A stretch of DNA of 51,087 bases from Basidiobolus meristosporus CBS 931.73 (taxonomy: Eukaryota; Basidiobolomycota; Basidiobolomycetes; Basidiobolales; Basidiobolaceae). The position numbers and the translations under genes are program-made. Shown one piece after another: positions 1 through 9,920 of this stretch. The notes beneath the pieces were generated by a model. It was given only the letters and a program-made list of their open reading frames with translations. It was not told where the DNA came from and searched no databases. The stretch is taken from assembly GCA_002104905.1 (NCBI GenBank), contig MCFE01000634.1, positions 1 to 51,087 of the forward strand. Reading direction: 5' to 3'. Numbering within the stretch: position 1 is the stretch's first letter; every line of letters begins with the position of its first letter.

Positions 1-1119
1 CACAACAGAACCTGTTCAAGAGCTCTGGGTTAATCTAATCTAAGAAAAAATTAGATCTAATTCGCTCAGATCTGTGTGGACCTATGCAAATTTTTCCTCA
101 GGCGGGATGAAGTATTTAATCACCTGTATTAATGCTTATACATGATACACATGGGTCTACCTCATAGAGAGAAAGGAAGAAGCTCTGTCTAAGTTCAGGT
201 AGTTTTAAAGTCATGGTGGAGAGAGAAACTGGTGAAAAAATCAAGAAAATACATTCTGACAATGGTGGAGAATATACCTCAAAACTCCTCATCCACTTCT
301 GCAATATTTATGGCATAAAGCAGGAGACTACTGTACCATACTCCCCACAGCAAAATGGAGTAGAAAAACATGCTAACAGATCATAATTGATATGGTTAGA
401 TCTATGATCCATGATCAAAAATTATCCTATGATTTTTGGGTGGAATCAGTTGCCACTGCTGTATTCCTTAAAAATAGGAATTATAATGGAATACTTCATG
501 ATTCTGTTCCATTAAAGCATGGCATGGATACAGACCAGGTGCAGAACATCTAAGAATATTTGGGTGTACAGCATATGCCAAGAAGCTGCCTGGAAGTCAG
601 TCAAAATTTGAGCCAAAAAGTGTAAAATGCATATTTTTGGGCTACTGCTATAAGAGTAAGGCACACAGACTCTACAATACCAAAGCAAATAAGCTGATTA
701 GGTCCAGGGATGTGTTGTTTGATAAAAATTCAGAATGTTCCCAGAAATGAAACCAGATGATGACAAACATCTGATCTCAAGTCTACCAGTTGTCACAATT
801 GAATCAGAGCAAAACAATGAGAATTTTTTCACTCCAGAGGACTTTACAACTGTTGTTCAGACTGAAGCAGTGCCTAGAAATATCCCAGAAGTGACCATTC
901 CAGTCTCAAATGCCTGGAGATCCAACCAGACAAGATATAGCCCAAATTACTATATCAGTGAGGGTACAAGCTTAGCCTATGTCTATTCAGTCTATATTGA
1001 TGAGCCCCAGACTGTAAAAGAGGCCCTGAATAGCCCTCAGACAAAGTTTTGGAGATCTCCAATGACAGAGGAATATCAGGCCCTGATGGAAAATCAAACC
1101 TGGGACTTAGTCAAGTTAC
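1..1119 (+). pseudogene. Copia-Z pol fragment (integrase to start of RT)
   Basis: Relic of a Ty1/copia polyprotein, entering from the left edge. It opens in the integrase zinc region (same DNA as 2880 onward in element A), runs through the integrase core (SDNGGEYTS coded near 255-280, the second catalytic Asp; a PQQNGV-type motif near 345) and through the conserved C-terminal FLGY...AYRLYN block. The best open stretch, 735-1127, covers the linker up to the RT start (motif EEYQALMENQTWDLVKL). Upstream frames are broken by stops and small indels. The reading ends exactly where the LTR of element A begins (1120), so the remaining RT and RNase H are missing. No matching remainder is found after A's 3' LTR, so the junction looks like a recombination or deletion product. 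Confidence 0.85.
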
Positions 1120-1468
1120 TGTTGTAAAAGTTTGTAATTCCACCTAGATATCTACCTAATTTAGTCACTTATATCATTACCTTAAAATCCTAGAGAATAC
1201 TGACCAAATTGCTTGCTGAGGTTTACTTTGAATATTTTCACCAGAATACCAGGTATCCAGAACATGAAAATTCTCAAAATAGTCCAAACAGCCCCAAGCT
1301 TTTTACACTTGTTCTTTGGACCTTCCTTAAGCTATTCTATGTAATATCTATGACAAGACCATGTTAAAGTATAAATACTATTTTAACATTGAATAAATGA
1401 TTAAGTGAAAACCACATAATATACCTGTACTCCCAAACACTTCCAATATCTCTAAGACTCTTACAACA
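1120..1468 (+). repeat. 5' LTR of copia-A
   Basis: 349 bp starting TGTTGTAAAA and ending TCTTACAACA, so the ends form the inverted repeat TGTTGTAA/TTACAACA. The same LTR recurs in either orientation at 5447, 9578, 33055, 36880, 40101, 41628, 42212, 46084 and 49063. It is followed at once by the primer-binding site. Confidence 0.93.
1368..1397 (+). promoter_or_regulatory. LTR core promoter (TATA box) and poly(A) signal
   Basis: The sequence AGTATAAATACTA (1368-1380) is a good TATA box about 250 bp into the LTR, followed by AATAAA at 1392-1397. The same pair occurs in the other LTRs of the family, for example AGTATAAATACTACT with AATAAATCAT near 5695-5730. This is the expected U3/R layout: transcription starts downstream of the TATA box in the 5' LTR and the polyadenylation signal is used in the 3' LTR. 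The function is inferred from position and motif. Confidence 0.6.
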
Positions 1469-1480
1469 GGTTATGAGCTC
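1469..1480 (+). other. Primer-binding site (initiator tRNA anticodon arm) overlapping gag AUG
   Basis: Immediately after the LTR comes GGTTATGAGCTC. With the other copies (42561, 46432, and reverse at 41616, 45962) the consensus is GGTTATGAGCCC, the complement of the eukaryotic initiator tRNA-Met anticodon arm GGGCUCAUAACC. This is the internal (half-tRNA) priming known for Drosophila copia and yeast Ty5, not the usual tRNA 3' end. The ATG at 1473-1475, gag's first codon, is the complement of the CAU anticodon. Confidence 0.8.
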
Positions 1481-2282
1481 CAGGCTGTCACTCTCTGCAA
1501 TGTATACTACTGCTATTACTGGAATTTTTCCCTCTGCTGAAAAGTTGGATGGATCTAACTACCAAGTGTGGAAGGTGACAATGATGATGCTGCTACAAGA
1601 AAGAGGCCTTTGGGATATTGTCATGGGAGAAGAATGCCCTCCCAAAAATGTGGGAGAGGATGCCTTAAAGTACCAGAAGAAAGAACAAAGTGCCTTCAAC
1701 TGCATTTGCCTTAATGTTAAAGACAAATTGCTAATTCAATGCTCAAGAGCAAAAACAGCAACAAATGCCTGGAAGGCATTAGAAGACACCTACCAGTCAT
1801 GCTCAGCTGCCAAGAGAATATATCTGAGGCAAAAATTCTCTACTACAAAGATGCAGCCTGGAGAAGAAATGAAGAATCTAAGTAACAGAATTACCTTGCT
1901 AGTAGATGAAATGAAATCTGTGGGTGTACCAACTACTGATGAGGATGTGATAGTTACCATCCTGAATATCCTGACAGACAAGCTTCAGGGCCTTGTATCA
2001 GCCCTAGAGTCCAGAACAGAAGATTTGACCTTAAATTGCGTATATGGAAGGCTCCAGGATGAAGAATTAAGAAAATCAAGTGCCAATAAGAAGGAAGAAG
2101 AAGATGCTTTAATATGCAATGATAACCAACATAGGAGGTTCCCAAGACCCTACAATGGCAACAGCAACATGTTTTGCAACTGCTGCAAATGGAAAGGACA
2201 TACATCAGACCAGTGCTTCAAAAAGAAAGATAGTCAGCAGAAAAAGGCTGAATATGGAAATGCTGCAACAACTGAAGATTGA
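1473..2282 (+). pseudogene. gag: Copia-A gag (UBN2-type) with zinc knuckle
   Basis: 269 codons from the ATG inside the primer-binding site to a TGA at 2280-2282. Residues about 25-60 carry the copia gag signature (KLDGSNYQVWK, then LLQERGLWDIVMGEE), followed by the helical UBN2-type region with AWKALEDTYQS, EEMKNL and SALESRTEDL. A CCHC zinc knuckle, C-X2-C-X4-H-X4-C, lies near residues 234-247 (CNCCKWKGHTSDQC). Gag would form the particle shell and bind element RNA. In copy F the reading runs on in frame from this point into protease, so the TGA here and a one-base loss shortly after look like damage to an original gag-pol fusion. It is the longest intact gag in the window. Confidence 0.88.
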
Positions 2283-2557
2283 CTACTCATATCTGTACTA
2301 AATTTGACCACAACAAGGATTCTCAGATGTGGTATATTGACTCTGGAGCATCTCAACACTTTACACACCAAAAAGCACTTTTTACCCTATATCAAGATTT
2401 TCCAATTAAGAAGGTCTTCATGGATGACAATAGAGCACTTGCTGCAGTGGGAGAAGGAACTATCCAAGTAAACCTAAGAAGCAGTGCAGGAAGCCATACA
2501 CAAACCTTTAAAGAAGCATTCTATGTACCAGAAAAGCCAAAAACCTACTGTGTGTAA
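2279..2557 (+). pseudogene. Copia-A aspartic protease fragment
   Basis: The frame shifts relative to gag and then reads through [12 protein letters not shown] (near 2330-2365), the D-S-G active-site triad of the retroviral-type aspartic protease that would cut the polyprotein. Downstream residues (VFMDDNRALAAVGEGTI, then the FYVPE block) match the conserved protease body in the copies at 43507 and 47215. The frame stops at 2557 near where the protease passes into the GAG-pre-integrase region. Confidence 0.85.
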
Positions 2558-3925
2558 ACAAGGCCACTGAAGAAGGACTCAGTTTCAGCTTTGACAATTC
2601 TGGATGCAAGATCACTGATCAAAATGGTGCCCATATTGCCTTGGGTATCTGCAATCAGCATCAACACAAGTAAACTTATATTCCATCATATTTGGAAGCC
2701 AATATAAGTAACTTAAATGAAGAAACACCAATGCTTTGGCACAGGATATTTGGGCACATCAGTTTGGATTATTTGTGCAAAATGATCAAAGATGGACTAA
2801 TTTCTGGAGTAAAATTGATCCCCAGCCAATTTGGAGCACTGTGAAGCCTGCACATATGGGAAACAAGCCAGACAACTGTTCAAGAGCTCTGGGTTAATCA
2901 AAACTAAGAAAATATTGATCTAATCCACTCAGATCTGTGTGGACCTATGCAAAATTTATCCTTAGGCAGGATGAAGTATTTAATCACCTGTATTAATGTT
3001 TATACATGATACACATGGGTTTACTTTGTAGAGAAAAAGGAAGATGCTCTGTCTAAGTTCAGGTAGTTTAAAGTCATGGTGGAGAGAGAAACTGGTGAAA
3101 AAATCAAGAAAATACACCCTGACAATGGTGGAGAATATACCTCAAAACTCTTCATCCACTTCTGCAAAATTCATGGGATAAAGCAAGAGACTACTGTACC
3201 ATACTCCCCACAGCAAAATAGAGTAGCAAAGCATGCTAACAGATCATAATTGATCTGGTTAGATATATGATCCATGATCAAAAATTATCCTATGATTTTT
3301 GGGCAGAATTGGTTGCCACTCCTGTATATATTAAAAATAGGAGTTATAACTAGGTACTTTGTGATTCTACTCCATTTGAAGCATGGTATAGATACAGACC
3401 AAGTTCCAAACATCTAAGAATATTTGGGTGTACAGCATATGCCAAGAAACTGCCTGGCAGTCAGTCAAAATTTGAGTCAACAAGTGTGATATGCATATTT
3501 TTGGGCTACTGCAATGAGAGTGAAGCATACAGACTCTACAATACCAAAGCAAATAAGGTAATCAAGTCCAGGGATGTGCTGTTTCATGAAAATTCAGAAT
3601 TTTCACAAAAAATGACATCACATGATGACAAAAATCTGATCTCAAGTCCACCAATTGTCAGGATTGAATCAGAGCAAAACAATGAGATTTTTTCACTCCA
3701 GAGGACTCTACAACCATGGTTCAGCCAGAATCAGTACCCAGGAATATCCTGGAAGTGATCATTCCAGTATCAAATGTCTTGAGATCCAATCATACAAGAA
3801 ATAGCCCAAACTACTATATCAATGAGGATACAAACTTAGCCTATGCCTATTCAGTCTATATTGATGAGCTCCAGATTGTAAAAGAGGCCCTAAATAGCCC
3901 TCAGACAAAGTTTTGAAGATCTGCA
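2558..3925 (+). pseudogene. Copia-A integrase region, frame-broken
   Basis: Homology continues without a long open frame: the GAG-pre-integrase/zinc segment (HRIFGHISLDYL near 2737, CEACTYGK-like near 2840), the catalytic core with SDLCGPM near 2928 (first Asp), DNGGEYTS near 3120 (second Asp) and the PQQN block near 3210 (Glu region), then the C-terminal FLGYCNESEAYRLYN block in the open stretch 3486-3758. Integrase would insert the cDNA. Several stops and single-base indels make it inactive. The DNA closely parallels fragment Z (1-1119). Confidence 0.82.
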
Positions 3926-4608
3926 ATGACTGAGGAATATCAGGCCCCAATGGAAATCAAACTTGGGACTTTGTTAAATTACCAATCAACCAAAAATCAA
4001 TTGGATGCAGATGGGTCTTCAAGACAAAATACAAGGCTGATGGTACAGTTGAAAGATACAAAGCAAGACTTGTGGCCAAAGTATACTCTCAAACAAAAGG
4101 ACTTGACTATACTGAGACCTCTGCACCAGTATCCAAGTTTAATTCCATTGGAATAATATTGGCCATTGCAGCCAAATGTAAGTTTTTTATTCATCAAATG
4201 GATGTAAAAGCTGCATTTTTCAATAGAGAACTTGATGAGGATGTGTATATGGTCCAACCTGATGGGTTTGTTGACCATGATAACCTCTATTTAGTCTGCA
4301 AGCTTAAAAAGTCACTATGTGGTCTCAAACAATTACCAAGAGCCTGGAGTTGCAAGATAGACTCTTATTTGGAATGCTTGAGTTTCAAAAGGAGTAAGGC
4401 TGACTATAGTACATACTATAAGCCAGATAGAGCAAATCCAGTTCTATTAGCTCTATATCTGGATGATCTTATTATAGCCACCAACAACCTAGCAACATTG
4501 GAAGAGACTAAATACAGCCTATCTAGAGAGTTCAAGATGTCTAATCTAGGAGAGCTCAGTTACTACTTAGCGATTAAGTTCTCTATAGACAGAAGTACCA
4601 GGCTATAA
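3926..4608 (+). pseudogene. Copia-A reverse transcriptase
   Basis: The RT_copia domain begins at MTEEYQAPME, with one frameshift near 4070. The frame 4072-4608 (178 codons) carries YSQTKGLDYTET, the motif IHQMDVKAAFFNREL with the first catalytic Asp, LKKSLCGLKQ, and the active-site box at 4456-4467. That box reads YLDD where element H has YVDD, a conservative change. The domain ends in LSYYLAIKFSIDRS and stops at TAA. It would copy the element RNA into DNA in the particle. Confidence 0.87.
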
Positions 4609-5435
4609 GCCTAACCCAATCCAAGTATATGCAAGATACACTAAAGAAGTATCAAATGGAAGACTGTAAACCGGCAGCTACCCCAATGGAGACAAACCTT
4701 AACTTGGTCAAAACTCAACCAAATTAAGAGAGCTTGGTGCCATCTGAAAGCCCTGACTTTCCTTATCAATCAATGGTTGGCAGTCTGGTATATATCATTC
4801 ATAGAACACATCCATATATCTCATATTCAGTGGGAGTTGTCAGCCAACGTAATCAGAATTTTGGATCTGATCATATTGCAGCAGTTAAGCAGATTTTAGG
4901 ATACCTAAAAGGAACTGCTGATATCTGCTTAAAATACACTAATGAGGATTCAGAGCAGGATTTTGTAGGATACTATGATACCAATTGGGGACAAAATCTG
5001 GAAGAAAGAAGATTCACCACAGGATACACCTTTCCTTACTATAAAGAAGCAATTTCATGGAATTCAAGAAAGCATCCAACCGTAGCACTTTCTACCACAG
5101 AGGCAGAGTATATAGCAGCCTGTGAGGCTACAAAAGCAGCAATATGATTAAGAAAGCTTTTTACAGATTTAGGCCTATGTCAAAAAACACCTATTACTTT
5201 ATTTCAAGATAATCCAGGATGTATGCAATTAGGGAGAAATCCAACTTTTCATGCTAGAACCAAGCACATAGATATTAGACATCACTGAATATGTGAAGCT
5301 ATAGAGAATAACTTGGTTAGCGTAGTTTACTGTCCTACAGATGAAATGATTGCAGACATACTTACCAAACCATTAGCAAGAGGCAAGTTTGAATATCTTA
5401 GGTCAAAATTAGGACCAGTCAGTATGAACATTTAG
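4609..5435 (+). pseudogene. Copia-A RT thumb and RNase H
   Basis: After the frame break, a segment equivalent to LSQSKYIQDILKKY is followed by the open stretch 4734-5147, coding the RNase H region: GSLVYIIHRTHPYISYSVG, the first Asp block (DTNWG near 4980) and STTEAEYIAACEA. The frame meets a TGA at 5145 and another stop near 5286, but homology runs to the end of the polyprotein (SMNI, TAG) around 5435. RNase H would remove the RNA strand during cDNA synthesis. Confidence 0.85.
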
Positions 5436-5446
5436 CTGAGTGGGAG
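5436..5446 (+). other. Polypurine tract of copia-A
   Basis: CTGAGTGGGAG directly follows the pol stop codon and directly precedes the 3' LTR. The same arrangement is seen at 40090-40100 and, reversed, at 33405-33415 and 49413-49423. This is the expected primer site for second-strand synthesis. Confidence 0.75.
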
Positions 5447-5793
5447 TGTTGTAAGAATTTGTAACTTCCACCTAAATATTTGCCCAACTTAGTCACTTAG
5501 ATCATTACCTTCAAGTCCCTGAGAATACTGATCAAATTCCTTGTTGGTAATTAATAGAATATTTTCACCAAAATACCAGGTACCCAGAACATGAAAATTC
5601 TCAAAGTTGTCCAAACAGCCCAAAACTTGGCACACATGTTCTTGGAACCTTTCTTAAGCTCTTCTACATGTTTTTAATGCCAAGACCATCTAATAGTATA
5701 AATACTACTTTTACATTCAATAAATCATTAAGTGAAAACTCATAATCTACTTGTACTCCCAATCACTTCCAATATCCCCAAGACTCTTACAAC
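5447..5793 (+). repeat. 3' LTR of copia-A
   Basis: Starts TGTTGTAAGA and ends CTTACAAC; the last base of the terminal CA is lost or replaced at the junction with the next element. It has TATA and AATAAA motifs like the 5' LTR. Confidence 0.9.
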
Positions 5794-6147
5794 TGCTACA
5801 TGTCATATAAGCTGGGCACATCATCAGCCAATCCATGTCATATTGCCATGTAATATTCCAGTTTGTTCTTTAGTATGTTTCTATCTTGGCACACTTAGTG
5901 TGCCTCACCCCAGAACCCCATCAGTATAGCCATTATCTCTTGGCATCCGTATTGCCAAAAAAGTATATATAGTGCTATCCCCCTTATCTATTCCTCAGCC
6001 TGATAAACACAGGTCCTGTATAAACAGCATTGCCCTGGAAATCCACCTTGCCTTGAAACATGCCTTGCCTTGTTGATCCACACTTAAGTCCTTTTCTGGT
6101 CCTGCCTTGCCTAGCACTACTCTCCTGCCTTGTGTCTATACATAACA
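5794..6147 (+). repeat. 5'-truncated LTR of family LTR2
   Basis: Homologous to 21808-22161, the right part of the solo LTR at 21617-22161. It includes the TATA box AGTATATATAGT near 5962, a run of GCCTTGCCTTG-like repeats and the end TACATAACA. It lacks about 190 bp at its 5' end, being cut at the junction with copia-A's LTR. Its right end abuts the RT of copia-B. No coding sequence. Confidence 0.75.
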
Positions 6148-6290
6148 GTAACTGAGTTCTCCTAGGTTGGACATTTTGAACTCATTAGATAGGCTGGATT
6201 TAGTCTCTTCCAATGTTTTGAGGTTATTGGTGGCTATAATAAGATCATCCACATATAGAGCTAATAGAACTGGATTTGCTCTATCTGGCT
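6148..6290 (-). pseudogene. Copia-B RT fragment spanning the active site
   Basis: Near-match to 50297-50440 of element H, so it codes (minus strand) the RT stretch around YVDDLIIAANN to the KFSI block. It is too short for a long frame. Two CpG sites of H read TpG here (near 6168 and 6231). Confidence 0.8.
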
Positions 6291-6675
6291 TGAAAAAATC
6301 CCCCACTCAGGGGGCTGGGAATAAACTGCTAATCAATTTATAAGGGGGGGGGCAATTCAAGGAGCTGGGATCAAAAGACAGGAGGGGCCATTGCCTGGGG
6401 CAGCCAGCTAATCAAGTTAGCTTTCACTGATAGCAGTTTCCCCTGGCAGGAAAAACTACTATATTCTAGGGGCCAATCATGAAAGTGGTCCTGTGGCTTT
6501 GACCTGCTGACTCAATTGACCCCACCCCTTTGGTCTCCCATCTATATGGGTTGATGGCTCTCCCCAGGAGGTTGGTCATATTTGGGCTCCAGAAAATAAC
6601 TGGAGCATTCCCAAATAGATCCAACCCCCTTTCTCTAGTTGAATCAATGGGAGACTGACACTCTGTGGTTGTTAA
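6291..6675. other. GC-richer non-coding block replacing part of copia-B RT
   Basis: Homology to RT stops at about 6290 and resumes near 6673, while roughly 50-60 bp of RT present in element H is missing. The block differs in composition from its surroundings: a CCCCC-ACTCA-GGGGG hairpin (6300-6314), a run of nine G (6344-6352), a CTCCAG...CTGGAG hairpin near 6580-6600, and the inverted pair TCTCCCAT (near 6533) and ATGGGAGA (near 6648). I see no coding frame and no second copy in the window. It could be a small non-autonomous insertion or filler DNA from break repair. Confidence 0.5.
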
Positions 6676-7440
6676 ATAAGAATCTATTTTGTAATTCCAG
6701 GCTCTTGGTGATTATTTGAGTCCATATCAAGACTTTTTAAGCTTGCAGACCAAAAGGGAATTATCTTGGTCAACAAATCCATCAGGCTGGTCCACAAACA
6801 TGTCCTCATCAAGTTCTCCACTCACAAATGCAGCTTTTACATCCATCTGATGAAAGAAAAACTTATATTTGGCTGCAATAGCCAAAACTATTCTGATGGA
6901 AATAAACTTGGCTGCCAGTGCAAAGGTCTCAGTATAGTCAAGTCCTTTTGTTTGAGAGTATCCTTTGACAACAAGTCTTGCTTTGTATCTTTCAACTGTA
7001 CCATCAGCCTTGTATTTTTTCTTTGAAGACCCATCTGCATCCAATTGATTTTTGGTGGATTGGTAATTTAACAAAGTCCCAAGTTTGATTTTCCATTGGG
7101 GCCTGATATTCCTCAGTCATTGCAGATCATCAAAACTTTGTCTGAGGGCTATTTAGGGCCTCTTTTACAATCTGGGGCTCATCAATATAGTCTGAATAAG
7201 CATAGGCTAAGTTTGTACCCTCATTGATTTAGTAGTTTGGGCTATTTCTTGTATGATAGGATCTCCAGGCATTTGAGACTGGGAAGGTCACTTCTGGGAT
7301 ATTCCTGGGCACTGATTCTGGCTGAACCACAGTTGTAGAGTCCTCTGGACTGATAAGCTCTCATGGTTTTACTCTGATTCAATCTTGACAATTGGTGGTC
7401 TTGAGATTATACTTTGTCATCATATGATGTCATTTTTTGT
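6676..7440 (-). pseudogene. Copia-B RT N-terminal half and pre-RT linker
   Basis: The open stretch 7074-6727 (115 codons) carries YSQTKGLDYTETFAL, FFHQMDVKAAFVSGELDED and PDGFVDQDN before a stop, the N-terminal RT motifs including the first catalytic Asp (HQMDV). Homology continues upstream (7075-7440) through the acidic linker between integrase and RT with scattered stops. The DNA aligns with 3926-4310 of copia-A and 50560-50935 of H. Inactive. Confidence 0.82.
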
Positions 7441-8380
7441 GAAAGATTTGAGTTTCCATCAATCAACACATCTGTGGACTTGATTAGCTTCTCTGTTTTG
7501 GTATAGTAGAGTGTGTATGTTTACTCTCATTGCAGTAGCCCAAAATGATGCAATTTACACCTTTTGGCTTCAATTTGGTGCTGATATCTAGGCAGTTTTT
7601 TAGCATATGCTGTAAACCCAAATATTCTTATTTGTTCTGTACCTGGTGTGTATCTATACAATTCTTCAAGAGGAGTAGAATCACAAAGGATTCTGTTGTA
7701 ACTCCATTTTCAAGGTATACAGCTGTAGCAACTGATTTGGCCCAATAATCATTGAATAATTTTTGATCATGGATCATAGGTCTTGCAATATCAATTATTG
7801 ATCCATTTGCATATTCTGCTACTCCATTTTGTTGTGAGGAGTATGGTACAAGAGTCTCTTCCTTTATCCAATGAATTTTGCAGAAGTGGATGAAGAGTTT
7901 TGAGTACTAGTCTCCACCATTGTTGGAGCATATTTTCTTGATTTTTTCACCAGTTTCTCTCTCTACCATGGTTTTGAGCTTCCTGAACTTAGACAGATAT
8001 TCTGACTCTCACTCTATGAAGTAGACACATATGTATCTTGTATAATCATCAATAAATGTGACTAAATACTTCATCCTGCCTGAGGATAAATTTTGCATTG
8101 GTAAACACAGATCTAAGTGGATTAGATCTATATTTTTCTTAGTTTTGATTAACTCAGAGCCCTTGAATGGTTGTCTGGCTTGTTTCCCATATATGCAGGC
8201 TTCACAGTAGTCCATATAAGCTAGGGGATCAATTTGTTTTCTGGAAATTAGCCAATCTTTGAACTTTTTGTGCAAGTAATCTGAGCTTATGTGTCCAAAT
8301 CTCCTGTGCCAAAGCATTGGTGTTTCTTCATTGAGGTTACTTATATTGGCTTCCAAATATAATGGAATTTAAATCAACTT
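7441..8380 (-). pseudogene. Copia-B integrase
   Basis: Minus-strand homology to the integrase of A, F and H. The open stretch 8356-8009 (115 codons) codes NEETPMLWHRRFGHISSDYL (the His part of the HHCC zinc site), CEACIYGKQARQPF (the Cys part) and LIHLDLCLPMQNL, where the first catalytic Asp is retained (LDL in place of SDL). The rest of the core and the FLGY block are readable but frame-broken (7441-8008). Confidence 0.82.
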
Positions 8381-8389
8381 CCACATATT

Positions 8390-8819
8390 CTAATCTTTGA
8401 TACCCAGAGCAACACAAACCCCATTTTGATCTGTGATCCTGCATCCAGAATTGTCAAAGCTGAAATTGAGTCTTTCTGCTGTGGCCTTGAGTACAGATAG
8501 TAGGTTCTTGGCTATTTCTGGTACATAGAGTACTCCTTTAAAGGTGGTATATGGCTTCCTTCTCTGCCTCAAAGGTCTACTTGGTTAATTCCTTCTCCCA
8601 CTGCATCAAATGTTCCATTGTCACCCATGAAGATCTTCTTAATTGGAACTTCTTGATATTGGGTAAAAAGTTCTTTTTGGTGCATACAGTGTTGAGATGC
8701 TCCAGAGTCAGTATACCACAGGTGAGAATCCTTATTTGAGGCAATATATAGTGCAGATATGAATAGTTGATCATCAGCTGTTGCAGCATTTCCACATTAA
8801 GGCTTTTTCTGCTGACCAT
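8390..8819 (-). pseudogene. Copia-B protease region
   Basis: Two overlapping minus-strand frames (8819-8577 and 8572-8390) cover the end of gag and the protease. The D-S-G site is damaged: the DNA is present near 8690-8720 but the reading frame shifts across it. Homology to 2300-2650 of copia-A and 43400-43745 of copia-F is evident. Confidence 0.75.
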
Positions 8820-9573
8820 CTCTCTTCTTGAGGAAATGGTCTGATGTGTCTTCTTTCCTTTTGCAGTGTTGCAAAATAAGTTGCTATTGCCTTTAGAAGA
8901 TCTTTGGCATTTATTTGTTTGTTTGCATCATTTCTTAAATCATTTTCTGCTTCTTTCTCTTTAGCGCTCAATTTTCTTAATTCTTCATCTAGGAGCCTTT
9001 TATATACATAATTTAAAGCCAAATCTTCAGTGCTAGACTCTAGGGCTGTTACAAGGCCCTGAAACCTGTCTTTCAGGCTATTTAGGATGGTAACTATCAG
9101 ATCCTCATCAGTAGTTAGTACACCCACAGATTTGATCTCAACCAACAGCAGGGTATTCCTATTGATTAAATTTCTTATATCTTCTCTTGGCTGCATCTTT
9201 GTAGTAAAGAATTTCTGTCTCAGATACATCTTCTTAGCAACTGAACAAGATTGGTAGGAGTCTTCTCATGCTTTCCAGGCATTCTTTGTGGTTTTTGCTT
9301 GTGAGCATTGAATTAGCAATTTGTCTTTCACATTAAGGCATATGCATCTAAAGGCACCCTCTTCTTTCTTCTGGTACTTTAAGACTTTCTCTCCCATGTT
9401 TTTAGGAGGGCACCCTTCTCCCATGACAATTTCCAGAGGCCTCTTTCTTGTGGCAGCATCTTCAGCATCACCTTTCACACTAGGTAATTAGATCCATCCA
9501 GCTTTTCAGCAGAGAAAAAAGTTTCAGTAATAGCAGGAGTACACAAAGCAGAGGGTGACTACTTGAGGCTGAT
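8774..9573 (-). pseudogene. gag: Copia-B gag, start codon lost
   Basis: The frames 9229-8774 (151 codons) and 9478-9266 (70 codons) reproduce copia gag: KRPLEIVMGEG, KDKLLIQCSQAKT, SALESSTEDLALNYVY-like, and a zinc-knuckle region that is no longer CCHC. The codon expected to start gag inside the primer-binding site reads ATC (9573-9571) where copia-A has ATG, so both the start and the frame are broken. Confidence 0.8.
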
Positions 9574-9577
9574 AACC

Positions 9578-9920
9578 TGTTTCAAAGTCTTGGGGATATT
9601 GGAAGTATTGAGCAAACAAGTAGATTGTGTGGCTTTCACTCAATGATATTTTGAATGTAAAAATAGCTTTAGCTTTACATGATATTGGCTTAACAAACGC
9701 GTAGAATAGGCTCAGGAAGGTCTCAAGAACATTTGCGCATATTTTGGGGCTGTTTGAACAACTCCAAGATTTTCATGTTCTGTGTACCTGATATCTTGGT
9801 GAAAATATTCTAAGTAGATCCAAACAAGAATTTTGGTTGGTATTCTCTAGGATTTGGAGGTAGTAATCCAAGTGACTAAGTTAGGTGAATATTTAGGTGG
9901 AGTTGCAAACTTTTACAACA
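9578..9920 (-). repeat. 5' LTR of copia-B (reverse)
   Basis: About 343 bp ending TTTTACAACA on the plus strand; its inner end reads TGTTTCAAAG, a mutated TGTTGTAAG. The adjoining reverse primer-binding site is 9566-9577. Confidence 0.85.

Larger units (their letters stand above)
1120..5793 (+). mobile_element. Copia-A, full-length but decayed Ty1/copia retrotransposon
   Basis: About 4.67 kb: 5' LTR, primer-binding site, gag, protease, integrase, RT, RNase H, polypurine tract, 3' LTR. The domain order (integrase before RT) is diagnostic of Ty1/copia. The two LTRs are clearly alike but differ at many positions, and the coding region has stops and frameshifts, so this is an old insertion. The five bases left of the element (1115-1119, GTTAC) are not repeated to its right, so no target duplication supports these flanks as the original ones. 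Confidence 0.9.
6148..9920 (-). mobile_element. Copia-B, reverse-strand copia missing its 3' end
   Basis: On the minus strand: 5' LTR (9578-9920), primer-binding site, gag, protease, integrase, RT up to about the YVDD region. RNase H and the 3' LTR are missing because the sequence is cut at 6148 by the LTR2 fragment. An unrelated block (6291-6675) interrupts RT. Its right flank (9921 onward) is the non-coding tail of a Tnp2 transposon, in which the element sits. Confidence 0.85.

Noticed and set aside
4456-4467. YLDD in copia-A as a functional RT variant
   Set aside because: A single copy with other stops and shifts; the intact copy H has YVDD, so this is most likely a neutral change in a dead element.
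1120-5793. Target-site duplication for copia-A
   Set aside because: Left flank GTTAC, right flank TGCTA: no match. The outer sequences (Z on the left, LTR2 on the right) are also unrelated, so the original flanks are gone.
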